Counted from the first letter of the stretch, positions 26,792-36,142 are shown. The stretch is 64,000 bases of DNA from an uncultured Lachnospiraceae bacterium (GCA_946407765.1 CAMJPD010000002.1:1-64000), one strand, 5' to 3'. Notes: generated by a model not told the origin, from the sequence alone. A program made the numbers and translations.

Positions 26792-27277
26792 TTAGTTTAG
26801 TACAGCAATTCCAATATTTAAATATCCCGCAAATGTCATCCAGAGCAAATATGGAATAAGAAGATACGCTGCCATTTTATTTAGCTTATGCGATTCTACA
26901 ATTAAGGCAAGCACCATCACCCACAAAATAACAAGCCAGGCAAATGCCACATAGTACAAAGAAAATCTAAAAAATATTATTGACCAAAAGAAATTAAAAA
27001 TAAGTTGAACAACATATAATTTTACACATCTGTCTTTGGTTGAAGAAATCTTTCTATCCCCGCCATCATCGTGTTCAAATATCAAATAGCTTGATATACC
27101 CATCATGATGTACAAAATCGTCCACACAATAGGAAATAAAAATCCAGGCGGCGCAAGAGGTGGCTTTGCCACCATATCAAATTGAAACATCACATCCCTC
27201 ATGAACGCCGACGATACAAACCCCACAATCAGCGGAGCCAGTATAAAAATTACAATTTTAAAAACTTTGTTCTTCAT
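26792..27277 (-). CDS. tspO: TspO/MBR-family membrane protein
   Basis: A five-helix membrane protein related to the translocator protein TspO, which binds porphyrins and other apolar ligands. The signature KPPLAPPGFLFPIVWTILY is complete, and a C-terminal LIPYLLWMTFAGYLN helix fits. About 161 residues is the normal length. An upstream TTG at 27298 keeps the frame open, but ATG at 27277 matches the family start. The only ribosome site is AGGA touching the ATG. Confidence 0.92.
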   Translation of the reverse strand: MKNKVFKIVIFILAPLIVGFVSSAFMRDVMFQFDMVAKPPLAPPGFLFPIVWTILYIMMGISSYLIFEHDDGGDRKISSTKDRCVKLYVVQLIFNFFWSIIFFRFSLYYVAFAWLVILWVMVLALIVESHKLNKMAAYLLIPYLLWMTFAGYLNIGIAVLN

Positions 27278-27361
27278 TCCTATAGGATAATATACCAAAC
27301 ACTCATTGTCAAAAAAATAATATACTTCACGATATCAATTCTATTTTCAAACGATCTATAG

Positions 27362-27391
27362 ATAATACGAAATTATATATTTTTCTGTCAA
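27362..27391 (-). promoter_or_regulatory. Probable promoter of the tspO unit
   Basis: Minus strand -35 box TTGACA (27386-27391), 18-base spacer, -10 box TATTAT (27362-27367), about 85 bases before tspO. A second TTGACA lies closer to the gene, with only a poor -10 (TATCCT). The 200-base gap around it has no coding sequence that I can support. Confidence 0.5.
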
Positions 27392-27484
27392 TTACACTAT
27401 GCCTATAAACGGCTTGCCATTACCTTTCCATCCATTAAATTATTCGGTGTAGTCAAATATTATGCCATCAACATTCTGTCGCTA

Positions 27485-27994
27485 TTATCTACACTCTCCC
27501 AACTTTTCGTATGCTAGTCTTGGATCATTATCAACGGGAACATATATGATTCCGCGGTAATCAAACCCAAGTTTTTTAAGCAAGTTCTGCATTACCTTAT
27601 TATCGCTGTGCGTATCTATTCTTAAATGCCCACACTGGTCAAATGCCCAGTTGATACAAAATGTTCCTATGCCTTTTTCAGAACCATCACTTGCAATTCT
27701 GTGTACTACTCCATATGGCTCATCACTAGACCAAGAACCCTCAAAAATTTTGTCATATGCTGGCTCTATATTTTTCCCATAAATATAACAAAAAGTTCCA
27801 ATCACTTCATTATTATCATTAACGCACACATAACTATTTCCAGATTTTATATCATTGCAAATGACATCCCTCGGCGGCCAGTTATTATGCCCCCACTGCC
27901 TCGGATTTCCATTTTCAGCCATAAACCTTCTTGCATGCGAAAAAATTTCCATCACCCTATCTATATCATTTTCATTTGTCTTTCTTATTTTCAT
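27485..27994 (-). CDS. GNAT-family N-acetyltransferase
   Basis: A 169-residue GNAT acetyltransferase: MKIRKTNENDIDRVMEIF start, then EVIGTFCYIY (strand 4) and the acetyl-CoA part around VVHRIASDGSEKGIGTF, closing with LLKKLGFDYRGIIY. The substrate cannot be read. Its start overlaps the end of the GT2 gene by 23 bases, so it is the last gene of the left polysaccharide unit, yet the family has general metabolic members and it need not act on sugars. Confidence 0.82.
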   Translation of the reverse strand: MKIRKTNENDIDRVMEIFSHARRFMAENGNPRQWGHNNWPPRDVICNDIKSGNSYVCVNDNNEVIGTFCYIYGKNIEPAYDKIFEGSWSSDEPYGVVHRIASDGSEKGIGTFCINWAFDQCGHLRIDTHSDNKVMQNLLKKLGFDYRGIIYVPVDNDPRLAYEKLGECR

Positions 27995-28706
27995 AAGCTT
28001 TTAATTCACTTTTATATTTTGCAAAATTTCCTATAGTTTCTAAACCTATCCTTATAATTCTTTTTAAATTCATAAAGTTCTTACCACCTTGGCGGGGTTG
28101 AAATGTGATTTCCTTGAAATACACTTTATGTTTATAATAAACGAAATATGTTGTCATCATTGTGTTCGGCAGATTAAAAGTTGGTTCTAGCCTATTTATA
28201 TATTTATTTACCAAATCAGCTTTCATTAATCTGAATGGTGCGTTTGAGTCCTGAATGTTAACTCCAAAAAACAGAAGAATTAATATGCACAATACACGTT
28301 CTACTATTTTCCTAAAAAAGCCATCTCCTCTTATAACACGGTTCCCTATTATCGCTTCGTAATTATTTCTATTCTCCCAAAAGAAATTAAATTCAGACGC
28401 TTTTGTTTGTCCATCAGAATCAGTTTGAAAAATATAATCTGCTTTTTGCTCTATGGCATATTTGTATAAGAATATAACTTTTGTACCATGATCTGTCCCT
28501 GGTTTTTCTATAACTTCAAGATTTGGATAAATGTTTTGAAGTTCTTTTAAAATTTTAATTGTATTATCTTTAGAGCCGCCATCAGCAATAACAAGTTTGG
28601 AATCTTCATCGGCTAGAGAAAGCACTGGATACCACTCTTCTACTACATTTTTTATATTTGCCTCTTCATTATATGTGGGCATTACTATATATAATTTATT
28701 AGACAT
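27972..28706 (-). CDS. Family 2 glycosyltransferase
   Basis: A GT-A glycosyltransferase similar to dolichol/polyprenyl-phosphate sugar transferases, about 244 residues. KLYIVMPTYNEEANI opens the fold; the metal motif is QTDSDGQT; the C-terminal part has NAPFRLMKADLV. It lacks extra membrane helices, though a hydrophobic CILILLFFGV stretch may touch the membrane. The frame is open from GTG at 28712, but ATG at 28706 follows AGAGGTGCAA at the right distance. It overlaps the end of glf by eight bases. Confidence 0.88.
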   Translation of the reverse strand: MSNKLYIVMPTYNEEANIKNVVEEWYPVLSLADEDSKLVIADGGSKDNTIKILKELQNIYPNLEVIEKPGTDHGTKVIFLYKYAIEQKADYIFQTDSDGQTKASEFNFFWENRNNYEAIIGNRVIRGDGFFRKIVERVLCILILLFFGVNIQDSNAPFRLMKADLVNKYINRLEPTFNLPNTMMTTYFVYYKHKVYFKEITFQPRQGGKNFMNLKRIIRIGLETIGNFAKYKSELKAYENKKDK

Positions 28707-29859
28707 TTGCACCTCTTTTGATTATTTCTTCACTTACATTCAAAGCTCTTTCTATAACCTGATCCATATTATAATATTTAAATTCTGCAAGTCTACCACA
28801 TAAATATAAATTCTTGTATTGCTTTGATAATTCTAAATACTGTTCATACCTATGCTTGCTATCGTCTGTCAGTATTGGATAATAAGGCTCATTTCCATTT
28901 TCCTTATCATACTTGACTGGATACTCAACGGCGTATGTTGTGCCTTTAACATTTTGTTTTGGTAATTTTTTATACTCTGTTATTCTTGTATAATCTGGCA
29001 CTTGTGGATAAGCTACTACTGGCATTTCCTGGTAACTATCTATATTTTCATATTTAAACTCAAATCTTAAAGAACGGTATGGTAACTTTCCAAATTGATA
29101 TTTAAATAATTCATCAATGGCACCAGTATAAACTACTACATCAAAATTCTCATACCCATCAATATCAATGGCGTTATCTGTTAGTTTACAAATTGATAAT
29201 GCATCTGTGTTTAGTTTAACTTTTATATTCTCGTTATCTATAATTTTATTTATAATACTAGTATAACCATTAATAGGCAGCATTTGATATTTGTCGTCAA
29301 AGTACTTACTTCCATAACTAAACAGAATGGGAACTCTTTTAAATACTTGTTTATCAATTTCATTAATATCAATGCCCCATTGTTTTGCAGTATATGGAGC
29401 ATAATCTTTTTCATAAAGATAATCTGCATATTTTTTAATTAAAGCATCACTAGAATTTAGCAAATCTAATATTGATGCACTTTTGGCATCCCCAAATTCT
29501 TTCTTTATATGTTCTTTAATTTCATTAGCTTCCTCTGGGAAGAATATATCTATAGAAGAAAAGTCAAATGCTGTTTTCACACACTTGCCATCCATTACCG
29601 AACCGCAGACTAAATCAAAATCATCAAACCCGCCAAATTTTGTTATAAAATCGTATACGTCCTGGTTATTTGTGTGAAAGATATGCGGACCATATTTATG
29701 GACGTTGATCCCATGTTCATCCACATAGTCATACACATTTCCACCAACATGAGGCCTTCTTTCTAAAATTGTTACATCATAAGATTCATTTGCTAACCTA
29801 TTTGCGATTACAACACCAGCAAGTCCCGATCCGATAATGCAAGCTCTATTTTGTCTCAC
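28699..29859 (-). CDS. glf: UDP-galactopyranose mutase
   Basis: A flavoenzyme that converts UDP-galactopyranose to UDP-galactofuranose, so the surface glycan probably contains galactofuranose. 386 residues: the FAD fold IIGSGLAGVVIANRLA, the GGNVYDY segment with HKYGPHIFHT, and GTTYAVEYPV later. Catalytic-site arginines appear in YTRITEY and DDSKHRYEQY. The start overlaps the upstream epimerase by 14 bases. Confidence 0.94.
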   Translation of the reverse strand: MRQNRACIIGSGLAGVVIANRLANESYDVTILERRPHVGGNVYDYVDEHGINVHKYGPHIFHTNNQDVYDFITKFGGFDDFDLVCGSVMDGKCVKTAFDFSSIDIFFPEEANEIKEHIKKEFGDAKSASILDLLNSSDALIKKYADYLYEKDYAPYTAKQWGIDINEIDKQVFKRVPILFSYGSKYFDDKYQMLPINGYTSIINKIIDNENIKVKLNTDALSICKLTDNAIDIDGYENFDVVVYTGAIDELFKYQFGKLPYRSLRFEFKYENIDSYQEMPVVAYPQVPDYTRITEYKKLPKQNVKGTTYAVEYPVKYDKENGNEPYYPILTDDSKHRYEQYLELSKQYKNLYLCGRLAEFKYYNMDQVIERALNVSEEIIKRGANV

Positions 29860-30781
29860 TAAATAAATCCTCTTTTACTTTTTCTATTACCATTTTAATT
29901 CCATCTTTATATTCAATTTTAGGAACCCAGCCAGTATCTTGTTCTATATCAGTCAAGTCTATGCATGAACTTGGAAGTTTATCTGATGTGTATGGCACTT
30001 CCCCATAACCAATTGGTATATTAGGGTTAATAATGTCATGTATAATATTTATATAATTTTTTAATTCCCAGTTATCTCCATGACCTATTCCGTATACCCC
30101 CCCATCTTTACCTTTATCACCTATTGCTATTAATGCATCAACGACATCATCAATATGCACATAATCCCAAAGCTGCCGACATTCACTTAGAGAAGGCTTT
30201 TCTCCTTTTAACAATTTTTCAATAGTGTAATATATAACATTGCTATCTTTTCTATCAGCTGCATAAATTCCTGCAATGATAGAATAAATAAATTCTATAT
30301 CGTTTCTTGTGGAATAATCATAGCAAAGATATCTTAGCGCAATTTTTGCTGCACCATATGCATTACAAGGCGATGGAACAGCATCTTTATTTAATGGCTT
30401 ACCATAAAATATATATTCATTCGTTGATCCAGGGAAGACCATCTTTTTAATATGCTTTTGAATTGCAAGTTTCATACAATTAATTGTCATAGGCAAATTG
30501 CTCATTTGAACTTCTAAGTTATTTCTTAGTTCCGGTTTTACACCTCTCCATGCAAAATGAAACATGGTATCAATATCGTCAGGAAATTCATCAACATGGT
30601 ACAGAACTTGGTTCAAGTCTATTTTCGTAACATACAAGTTTTTATCTTTTATTAATGATAACCCCCCGCTATGTCTCGGAGACATTATTGCTATGACAAA
30701 TGTATCGCCACGCTTTAAATATTCATCCACAAGATGTCTGCCGATAAAACCATCAGCCCCAGTTATTAGCACTTTTCTCAT
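29846..30781 (-). CDS. NAD-dependent nucleotide-sugar epimerase/dehydratase
   Basis: An extended short-chain dehydrogenase of 311 residues. The NAD-binding loop is ITGADGFIGRHL (5-16); the catalytic pair is in YGAAKIALRYL (YxxxK). Relatives include reductases and epimerases of dTDP- or CDP-deoxysugars; the exact sugar cannot be assigned. Good start: GAGGAGTTTTAGAA-ATG. It is the first gene of the unit epimerase-glf-GT2-GNAT. Confidence 0.85.
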   Translation of the reverse strand: MRKVLITGADGFIGRHLVDEYLKRGDTFVIAIMSPRHSGGLSLIKDKNLYVTKIDLNQVLYHVDEFPDDIDTMFHFAWRGVKPELRNNLEVQMSNLPMTINCMKLAIQKHIKKMVFPGSTNEYIFYGKPLNKDAVPSPCNAYGAAKIALRYLCYDYSTRNDIEFIYSIIAGIYAADRKDSNVIYYTIEKLLKGEKPSLSECRQLWDYVHIDDVVDALIAIGDKGKDGGVYGIGHGDNWELKNYINIIHDIINPNIPIGYGEVPYTSDKLPSSCIDLTDIEQDTGWVPKIEYKDGIKMVIEKVKEDLFSETK

Positions 30782-30827
30782 TTCTAAAACTCCTCAAAGT
30801 TTTCATTCTTATATCACGAATGAGTTA

Positions 30828-30833
30828 ATTATA
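30828..30833 (-). promoter_or_regulatory. Extended -10 promoter of the epimerase-glf unit
   Basis: Minus strand TGTTATAAT about 45 bases before the epimerase ATG; no clear -35. A second candidate, TGGTATAAT, lies further upstream in the same 130-base gap. Confidence 0.45.
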
Positions 30834-30911
30834 ACACATCTATAAATAACCAGATAAACAACTCAGTTTCCATTAATTAAATTATACCATAAAATATAAT
30901 TTATCTATTGA

Positions 30912-32606
30912 TTACTTAGATATCTCAAACGAATATAGATACTCTGATTCATCAAAAGAGTTTTCTTTCATATAATTCAGAAAATATTTAATTAGAAGAT
31001 TGTTCGTTTTTAAATCGTCCCAGTCGCTCTTGTGCGATTTATCGATAAAAACCTTCGTTGGGAATGAGTAATTATTATCTCTATAATATCTCACCCACCT
31101 TTCGGAATATTCTACAGTAGGAATAGGGGATAGTGAAGTAAATTTAAAATTTCCAAATAAATTATATACTGGTTCATTTGACATAATAAAGACAATATCT
31201 TCATCTGTTGTTTTTTCATTCAGTTCTCTATTAATTTCGTTAAACTTTTTTACTTGATCGGGATAATCATATATTCCCTGCAAGACTCCAAATTCTATTC
31301 TTTCTCTTGGTTCCAAAATATTTGCCGGTGAAGTTCCATTAATTCTAACAGTAAAACCTCTTGTTAGTATGAGAGAAAATATGAAAATATACATAACAAC
31401 TTTCTTAATTTCTATATTTAATTTATCATCATTGCTAAGCAAAAGAATTGCTCCTAGAACAATTATTAAGGCAAATGAAGATGATTCTGCAATTCCTAAA
31501 TTAGTAGCCATTAATACTGCAAAAAGCATCAGCCACCCAGATAAACCAAATAACCACACAATGTCTTTCTGTTCCTTGTGCCTATAGTATATTGGCATAG
31601 ATGAGATTGCAATCAATAGCCATCTTATATTCATACCAAATGGTCCTGATGGACGAATTCTAGTTACATTAAGCATTATAAATGCTAGTGATGAAACAAG
31701 AATTATAGAATAAAACATATTTATCTTTAAATTAATCTTATTTAGTATAAAGCATATACCTGCCGAAGATATAACAATAAGTATCCCCATTATAATCTGA
31801 TCTTTACGCGTATTTAATATAGACCTTACTGCTGATGTTATCGCATTTCCCGAACTATGTGATTCATCAGCAATTACATTCTGTAATAAATTTTTTAGCA
31901 TTTCATCTAAAGATACATTTTTTAATACATAGACCAAGAACAATAATGCACAAAATAAACATGTTACAACTAGTGTAACAAGTGCTACACGAAATTTTCC
32001 TTCCGTCATTCCTTGTAATACCAAATAAATACCAATTGGAATAATAAGTATTATAAATGTTGGATAGCTCAAGACTCCTATGCTCAATGCTACTCCTGAT
32101 AATATAGATATTATTATGATTTTCATCTTATCTAGACTAGTCAGAGATAGTGTGATTTTTTCTATCAACAATATGCAAAGTAAGATCCCTCCAAATCCCA
32201 AAAATCCATGACAGAAATTTTGTATGTATCTTGGTGATATTAAAGCAAGTATCATTGCTCCAAAAATTGCATTTTTATATTTGTTGCTAAATACTTGATA
32301 AAACGTAAAGGCAATACCAAATTGAACTATAGTAGATATAATTCGTAAAAATATGATGACTCCATCCAGGTTTCCAAATATTGTCTTGTATAGTTTCATT
32401 AAAATTGCTGATGGCAGAATACATGTTTGATATATATCCCATATTTCCTTAAACAAATGTTCGCCTTGCAGTAACCTAGCAGCCGTTACCACTACATACG
32501 TTTCATCATGATCAATGCCAACAAAAATTTTACTAATAGATGCTAGAACTATTAGCGTAATAAATATAATATTTATGATTAAGTTTTTGTTGACCGATTT
32601 AACCAT
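30912..32606 (-). CDS. GT-C-type membrane glycosyltransferase (family 39-like)
   Basis: A polytopic membrane protein of 564 residues with about 10-12 helices. The first outside loop has DHDETY (residues 32-37), the acidic motif typical of GT-C enzymes that use lipid-linked sugars (PMT/ArnT relatives). The soluble C-terminal part (about 440-564) should face outside. It may add a sugar to the polymer or to lipid carrier intermediates. It has its own promoter and ribosome site (GAGGAAGAGAA-ATG) and follows the island terminator. Confidence 0.7.
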   Translation of the reverse strand: MVKSVNKNLIINIIFITLIVLASISKIFVGIDHDETYVVVTAARLLQGEHLFKEIWDIYQTCILPSAILMKLYKTIFGNLDGVIIFLRIISTIVQFGIAFTFYQVFSNKYKNAIFGAMILALISPRYIQNFCHGFLGFGGILLCILLIEKITLSLTSLDKMKIIIISILSGVALSIGVLSYPTFIILIIPIGIYLVLQGMTEGKFRVALVTLVVTCLFCALLFLVYVLKNVSLDEMLKNLLQNVIADESHSSGNAITSAVRSILNTRKDQIIMGILIVISSAGICFILNKINLKINMFYSIILVSSLAFIMLNVTRIRPSGPFGMNIRWLLIAISSMPIYYRHKEQKDIVWLFGLSGWLMLFAVLMATNLGIAESSSFALIIVLGAILLLSNDDKLNIEIKKVVMYIFIFSLILTRGFTVRINGTSPANILEPRERIEFGVLQGIYDYPDQVKKFNEINRELNEKTTDEDIVFIMSNEPVYNLFGNFKFTSLSPIPTVEYSERWVRYYRDNNYSFPTKVFIDKSHKSDWDDLKTNNLLIKYFLNYMKENSFDESEYLYSFEISK

Positions 32607-32672
32607 TTCTCTTCCTCATGTCATTTTCTATAATAAGTAAAAACAACAAAACAAAGTCATTATCGTAGCAAA

Positions 32673-32678
32673 ATTATA
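32673..32678 (-). promoter_or_regulatory. Extended -10 promoter of the GT-C gene
   Basis: Minus strand TGATATAAT with a weak -35 (TGTTAA, 16-base spacer), about 65 bases before the ATG at 32606. Confidence 0.5.
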
Positions 32679-32730
32679 TCACAAACCCAATACATTAACA
32701 TATTAAAAAACTGAGCCAACATAATACCAC

Positions 32731-32808
32731 AAAAAAAGGGAATTGGTTGTTTTACTTTCGCAACTATCCTAGACTGATAGTGCTATCGCTCCTTATCTCC
32801 TAATTCCC
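32731..32808 (-). terminator. Terminator of the toxin-antitoxin/exporter unit
   Basis: GGGAATTAGG at the end of the exporter gene pairs with CCAATTCCC 52 bases on (one bulged A), followed by seven T on the minus strand. The large loop holds a smaller hairpin with arms GATAG / CTATC. Stem and T run are clear; the large loop is unusual for a simple terminator. Confidence 0.6.
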
Positions 32809-34092
32809 GCTAGTCTTTCTTCTTTCAGCACTATAGAATAAAATTGATAATAACATGTGTACCATCATACCAAATCCAAACATTAGAATAATAAAATTCA
32901 TATCTGTATGGAACACATTTGCCTTGAATAGGATGAATATAATTCCATAGTAAACTAAATTTACAAATATCGAAATATACATTGTCAGCCTAGTTTTACC
33001 TTTTGAAATAAACCATGCATCTATAAAAGCTGATACTATATATGTCAAATAAAATGGCACGCTCATAATTATAATAGGCCATATTAGATTATCATCTACC
33101 GACATACAGTTTTTAATGAATAACCTCCAAAAAGGCATAGTAATTAGCCATATCACAATAATGCATATACCATATCTCCAAACATTTCTAAATGTGAGCT
33201 TATCCAAATCATTCTTCTTTATAATTTCCGTGAAGCAAAGTACTGGCACAAGCAACCATCCCCATATAAAATTGGTCGCAACCCAATAGTTGCCTGATTC
33301 ATTCACAACATTGACCATTCTTACTATCATTACTGCATAAATAAAATTATCTAAGAAAATTTGTACGCCTACAGGGATACCTCTCTCAATCCATTCTTTT
33401 ACAAAATTATTATTCCTGTTCCTAAACGAAATATATTTGTGCTTGCGAACTAATGTAAAAGCTGCAGCCGCAATTATTGAATTTGTAATAATCTCCGAAT
33501 AGGCAGCTCCCATGTTATTAAATCCCCTAATGAAAATAAAATCGAATGTGGATAAGCATATTAGTTTTGAAATAATTAAGGTGTTGATTTCTTTGCTAGC
33601 GTTATTTAATGTCAATACGAGTATCATGAATGTGCTTATTAATTGAATCAGCATACTAAATGTTTGGGGAAATAAATAAGATGTTGCATATTCTGCCTGC
33701 ATAAATTCAGATATTGTTGATATTTTACTAGCAATTACTATCGTGAATATAAAATAGATTAGAAATGAAATTTTAAATGCGAATCCTGTTTTATTGGCAT
33801 CCGATTTATCAGGCTTTAAGATACTATACAATGGAACAATAAGTGCAGTTGTTATTGTTTCGTCTATCAAATCAAACCATTCCATCTGACCCAATATATT
33901 TATGTCAACATTATTCACCGCTACTATTTTCATCCGCAGTAAATAATACACTGATGGAAACAATGCCCAGAGTATTAATGAAAAATATAATTTTAAATCA
34001 TTTTTATTTCTTTCTATTACTTCCACAAAACAATATGGATAAAGTAAAGTATGCCTTCTATTCATTAAAATAAATAGTCCTATCCTTAGCAT
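32800..34092 (-). CDS. MATE/Wzx-superfamily exporter
   Basis: A membrane protein of 430 residues with 11-12 predicted helices, of the MOP (MATE/Wzx) flippase superfamily. The segment INILGQMEWFDLIDE near residues 65-80 is typical of a MATE-like branch seen in Clostridia. It could export a small molecule or flip a lipid-linked glycan. Its start overlaps the upstream gene by seven bases (ATGCTAA), so it is translated with the toxin-antitoxin genes, and it is directly followed by a terminator. Confidence 0.72.
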   Translation of the reverse strand: MLRIGLFILMNRRHTLLYPYCFVEVIERNKNDLKLYFSLILWALFPSVYYLLRMKIVAVNNVDINILGQMEWFDLIDETITTALIVPLYSILKPDKSDANKTGFAFKISFLIYFIFTIVIASKISTISEFMQAEYATSYLFPQTFSMLIQLISTFMILVLTLNNASKEINTLIISKLICLSTFDFIFIRGFNNMGAAYSEIITNSIIAAAAFTLVRKHKYISFRNRNNNFVKEWIERGIPVGVQIFLDNFIYAVMIVRMVNVVNESGNYWVATNFIWGWLLVPVLCFTEIIKKNDLDKLTFRNVWRYGICIIVIWLITMPFWRLFIKNCMSVDDNLIWPIIIMSVPFYLTYIVSAFIDAWFISKGKTRLTMYISIFVNLVYYGIIFILFKANVFHTDMNFIILMFGFGMMVHMLLSILFYSAERRKTSGN

Positions 34093-34937
34093 TCCCTCAC
34101 TTTTAACTGGTGTAATCTAAGTAAAACCAGGCAAACGTTATAGAATTTATCCTCAAATGTTTGAATTTGTATATCGGTTTTATAATCATCTTCAATATCT
34201 TTATTTCCATTCATATTTATCAATATTTCTGAGAACACTTCAATAATACATAAAGCCCAATAGCATATATCCTTATCGCCTACTGTTTTCAAATTTTCTA
34301 CACGCTCAAGGTACTCTATTGGTCTAGGAGGATTTGAAGATATTATTAGTGAATCTTTCTGACTGATAATACACCGCACATATTCATTACAATAGGTGCA
34401 AAAATCTATAGTCCCTCCTAAGAACATAGAATTCACCGTAAAGTAATCTTTGTATTTCCTATCTATAAGTCTATTGTCATACTCTTCAGTAGGATAATAC
34501 TCTAACGCCATATAGAAATATTTTCTCATGTCATAAACCCAGTTGTTTTCCTCAGCAAAAATACCATTTAATCTTATATATTCAATAACATCATCAAGCG
34601 ATTCTCTAACCCACTCTACGCTCGCAGTTAAGTTAATTCTGCAATTGCACTGTTTTATTACTTCCTTTTGTATGTCAATTGATAGTTTGCTAAATTCTTT
34701 GTACAATGGTCTATAAAATCTTCTATTCTTATTTAATGCTGCAACAATGCAGAGAGGCATATACTCATAAATATCATCATTGTCAATAATAAAATTACGT
34801 GCCTGCCTTTGACAACTTTTTCTATATTCCTTATCTTTAGCCCCGCATTCTTTTATGTGTATTACTATTGGAGTAATAATTGCCGCAATGGTTAATAATA
34901 TTGATACAAACTCATACTGTACGATAACACATATCAT
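34086..34937 (-). CDS. Membrane-anchored protein of unknown function
   Basis: A 283-residue protein that I do not recognise. The N-terminus has one membrane helix (about residues 9-27, SILLTIAAIITPIVIHI) followed by a basic segment, so the remaining 250 residues are probably cytosolic. That part is helical and rich in Tyr, Cys and charged residues (YCNEYVRCIIS, CYWALCIIEVF). It begins with an ATGA overlap on the toxin stop and ends seven bases inside the exporter gene. That position suggests a role in the same system. The ribosome site is AAGGAAGTTATAAG. Confidence 0.6.
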   Translation of the reverse strand: MICVIVQYEFVSILLTIAAIITPIVIHIKECGAKDKEYRKSCQRQARNFIIDNDDIYEYMPLCIVAALNKNRRFYRPLYKEFSKLSIDIQKEVIKQCNCRINLTASVEWVRESLDDVIEYIRLNGIFAEENNWVYDMRKYFYMALEYYPTEEYDNRLIDRKYKDYFTVNSMFLGGTIDFCTYCNEYVRCIISQKDSLIISSNPPRPIEYLERVENLKTVGDKDICYWALCIIEVFSEILINMNGNKDIEDDYKTDIQIQTFEDKFYNVCLVLLRLHQLKVREC

Positions 34938-35296
34938 CTTATAACTTCCTTAACTCTATTCCTATCTTCATTTTCCTTATCACCCTTGAAATATATCTCG
35001 ACAAATGTAATTAAGTCGCTATTATTGTCTTTTATAAATATGATTCTAATCCCTGACTTATTACCACGGTTCTTGAGAGCCTTGCAAGCAAACTTAAGAA
35101 CTTTATAACTTGTATACTGTTCATTGCATAAGCCTTCGATTTTAACAAAAGAACCCGTATCTAGTTTAGTATCACTAAAAAATGTTTCTAGCGCATATTT
35201 TTTAAATGTTTTGAAATCTTCTTCTAATGTTATAAATCTTTTTGAAAGCTTTTTAAATTCTTTATTGAACTCATCAAGATTCTTGTATATCATCAT
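34934..35296 (-). CDS. RelE/HigB-like toxin of a toxin-antitoxin pair
   Basis: A small basic protein of 120 residues. The core resembles RelE-fold mRNA interferases: a helical start (FNKEFKKLSKRFITLEEDF), then CKALKNRGNKSGIRIIFIKD and VEIYFKGDKENEDRNRVKE, with the usual Lys/Arg-rich strands. Members cut mRNA in the ribosome. Its start lies 23 bases inside the antitoxin gene, so the two are coupled. Recognition is by pattern, without an alignment. Confidence 0.65.
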   Translation of the reverse strand: MMIYKNLDEFNKEFKKLSKRFITLEEDFKTFKKYALETFFSDTKLDTGSFVKIEGLCNEQYTSYKVLKFACKALKNRGNKSGIRIIFIKDNNSDLITFVEIYFKGDKENEDRNRVKEVIR

Positions 35297-36062
35297 ATTT
35301 TCTCACTGATGTCTCGGGTGTCCTATAAAAAACTGCTTCATAATCTATTCTCTTTCCATCATCTGCCCCAATCCAAGGGACATCTTTATGCGAATATGCC
35401 GAAATCTGATCGCTAGTGAAGTCCGAAAATCTTTCAATTTCCTTATCTATGTGTTCTAATTCGCGTCCGCTCAGTAGCGATAAGTCACTCTCTACTAGAG
35501 GCAAATATTTTGTCATATCATATTTGAATCTTTTTGTATTCACCACTTCAATCTGATTTTTCTTTACCATGCCCTCAATAAGCTTTTGGGCAGATATTGG
35601 TGTGGGTCCATAATGATTCTTGATATACTCTAGCCCCATTAACTGTTCTTCATATAGTTCATAATAATCAAAATCAATAAAATATAAAATTTTGTATAAC
35701 ACTGTCATGCCAATATTTGGTTTGGCTCCTATTTTATTCAAAATATATAAGAACACTTGCTGAAATTTTTTTATATTGTTTTCTGGGATATTTATGCGGA
35801 TTGTTTCTTTTTTAGCTTTTTGCTTAGATTTAGCTTTGCCCTCTACAATATTGTATTCATAATTTTCCAAACTGCCTTGGTTCATCATGGCAATTATATC
35901 TATGTCTAAAATTTTATTTACCTTTTTAACAATATCAATAGTCATTATACTATTGTCTTCTTCGATCTTATCGTAAGTAGGCCTTGACACCCCAAGCCTC
36001 TCCGCCATTTCTATTTTGGATATGCTTGCCATCTCACGAACTCTTTTTAATACATTACCCAT
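35274..36062 (-). CDS. HTH-Panacea (DUF4065) antitoxin
   Basis: A two-domain antitoxin of 262 residues. Residues 1-60 form an XRE-type helix-turn-helix (MAERLGVSRPTYDKIEE) for operator binding. From about 100 the Panacea/SocA-like domain follows: KILYFIDFDYYELYEEQLMG, NHYGPTPISAQKLIEGM, then LSGRELEHIDKEIERF and AYSHKDVPW. Panacea domains neutralise many unrelated toxins. It is the first gene of a four-gene overlapping unit and probably represses its own promoter. Confidence 0.85.
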   Translation of the reverse strand: MGNVLKRVREMASISKIEMAERLGVSRPTYDKIEEDNSIMTIDIVKKVNKILDIDIIAMMNQGSLENYEYNIVEGKAKSKQKAKKETIRINIPENNIKKFQQVFLYILNKIGAKPNIGMTVLYKILYFIDFDYYELYEEQLMGLEYIKNHYGPTPISAQKLIEGMVKKNQIEVVNTKRFKYDMTKYLPLVESDLSLLSGRELEHIDKEIERFSDFTSDQISAYSHKDVPWIGADDGKRIDYEAVFYRTPETSVRKYDDIQES

Positions 36063-36113
36063 GCATCAACCCCCATACTGGTCAAACGTAATATTATTGT
36101 TTTTGATAAATAG

Positions 36114-36142
36114 ATTATAGCTCAAAACTTTTACTATGTCAA
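36114..36142 (-). promoter_or_regulatory. Perfect consensus promoter of the antitoxin unit
   Basis: Minus strand TTGACA (36137-36142), 17-base spacer, TATAAT (36114-36119): full agreement with the sigma-A consensus. Upstream, AATATTT and AAATATT arms 16 bases apart could be an operator for the HTH antitoxin. Such a strong promoter fits an autorepressed toxin-antitoxin unit. Confidence 0.85.

Noticed and set aside
27299..27484. Broken gene remnant in the gap before tspO
   Set aside because: Short in-frame pieces such as DGIIFDYTE appear, but stops follow quickly and no family is recognisable; a promoter explains part of the gap.
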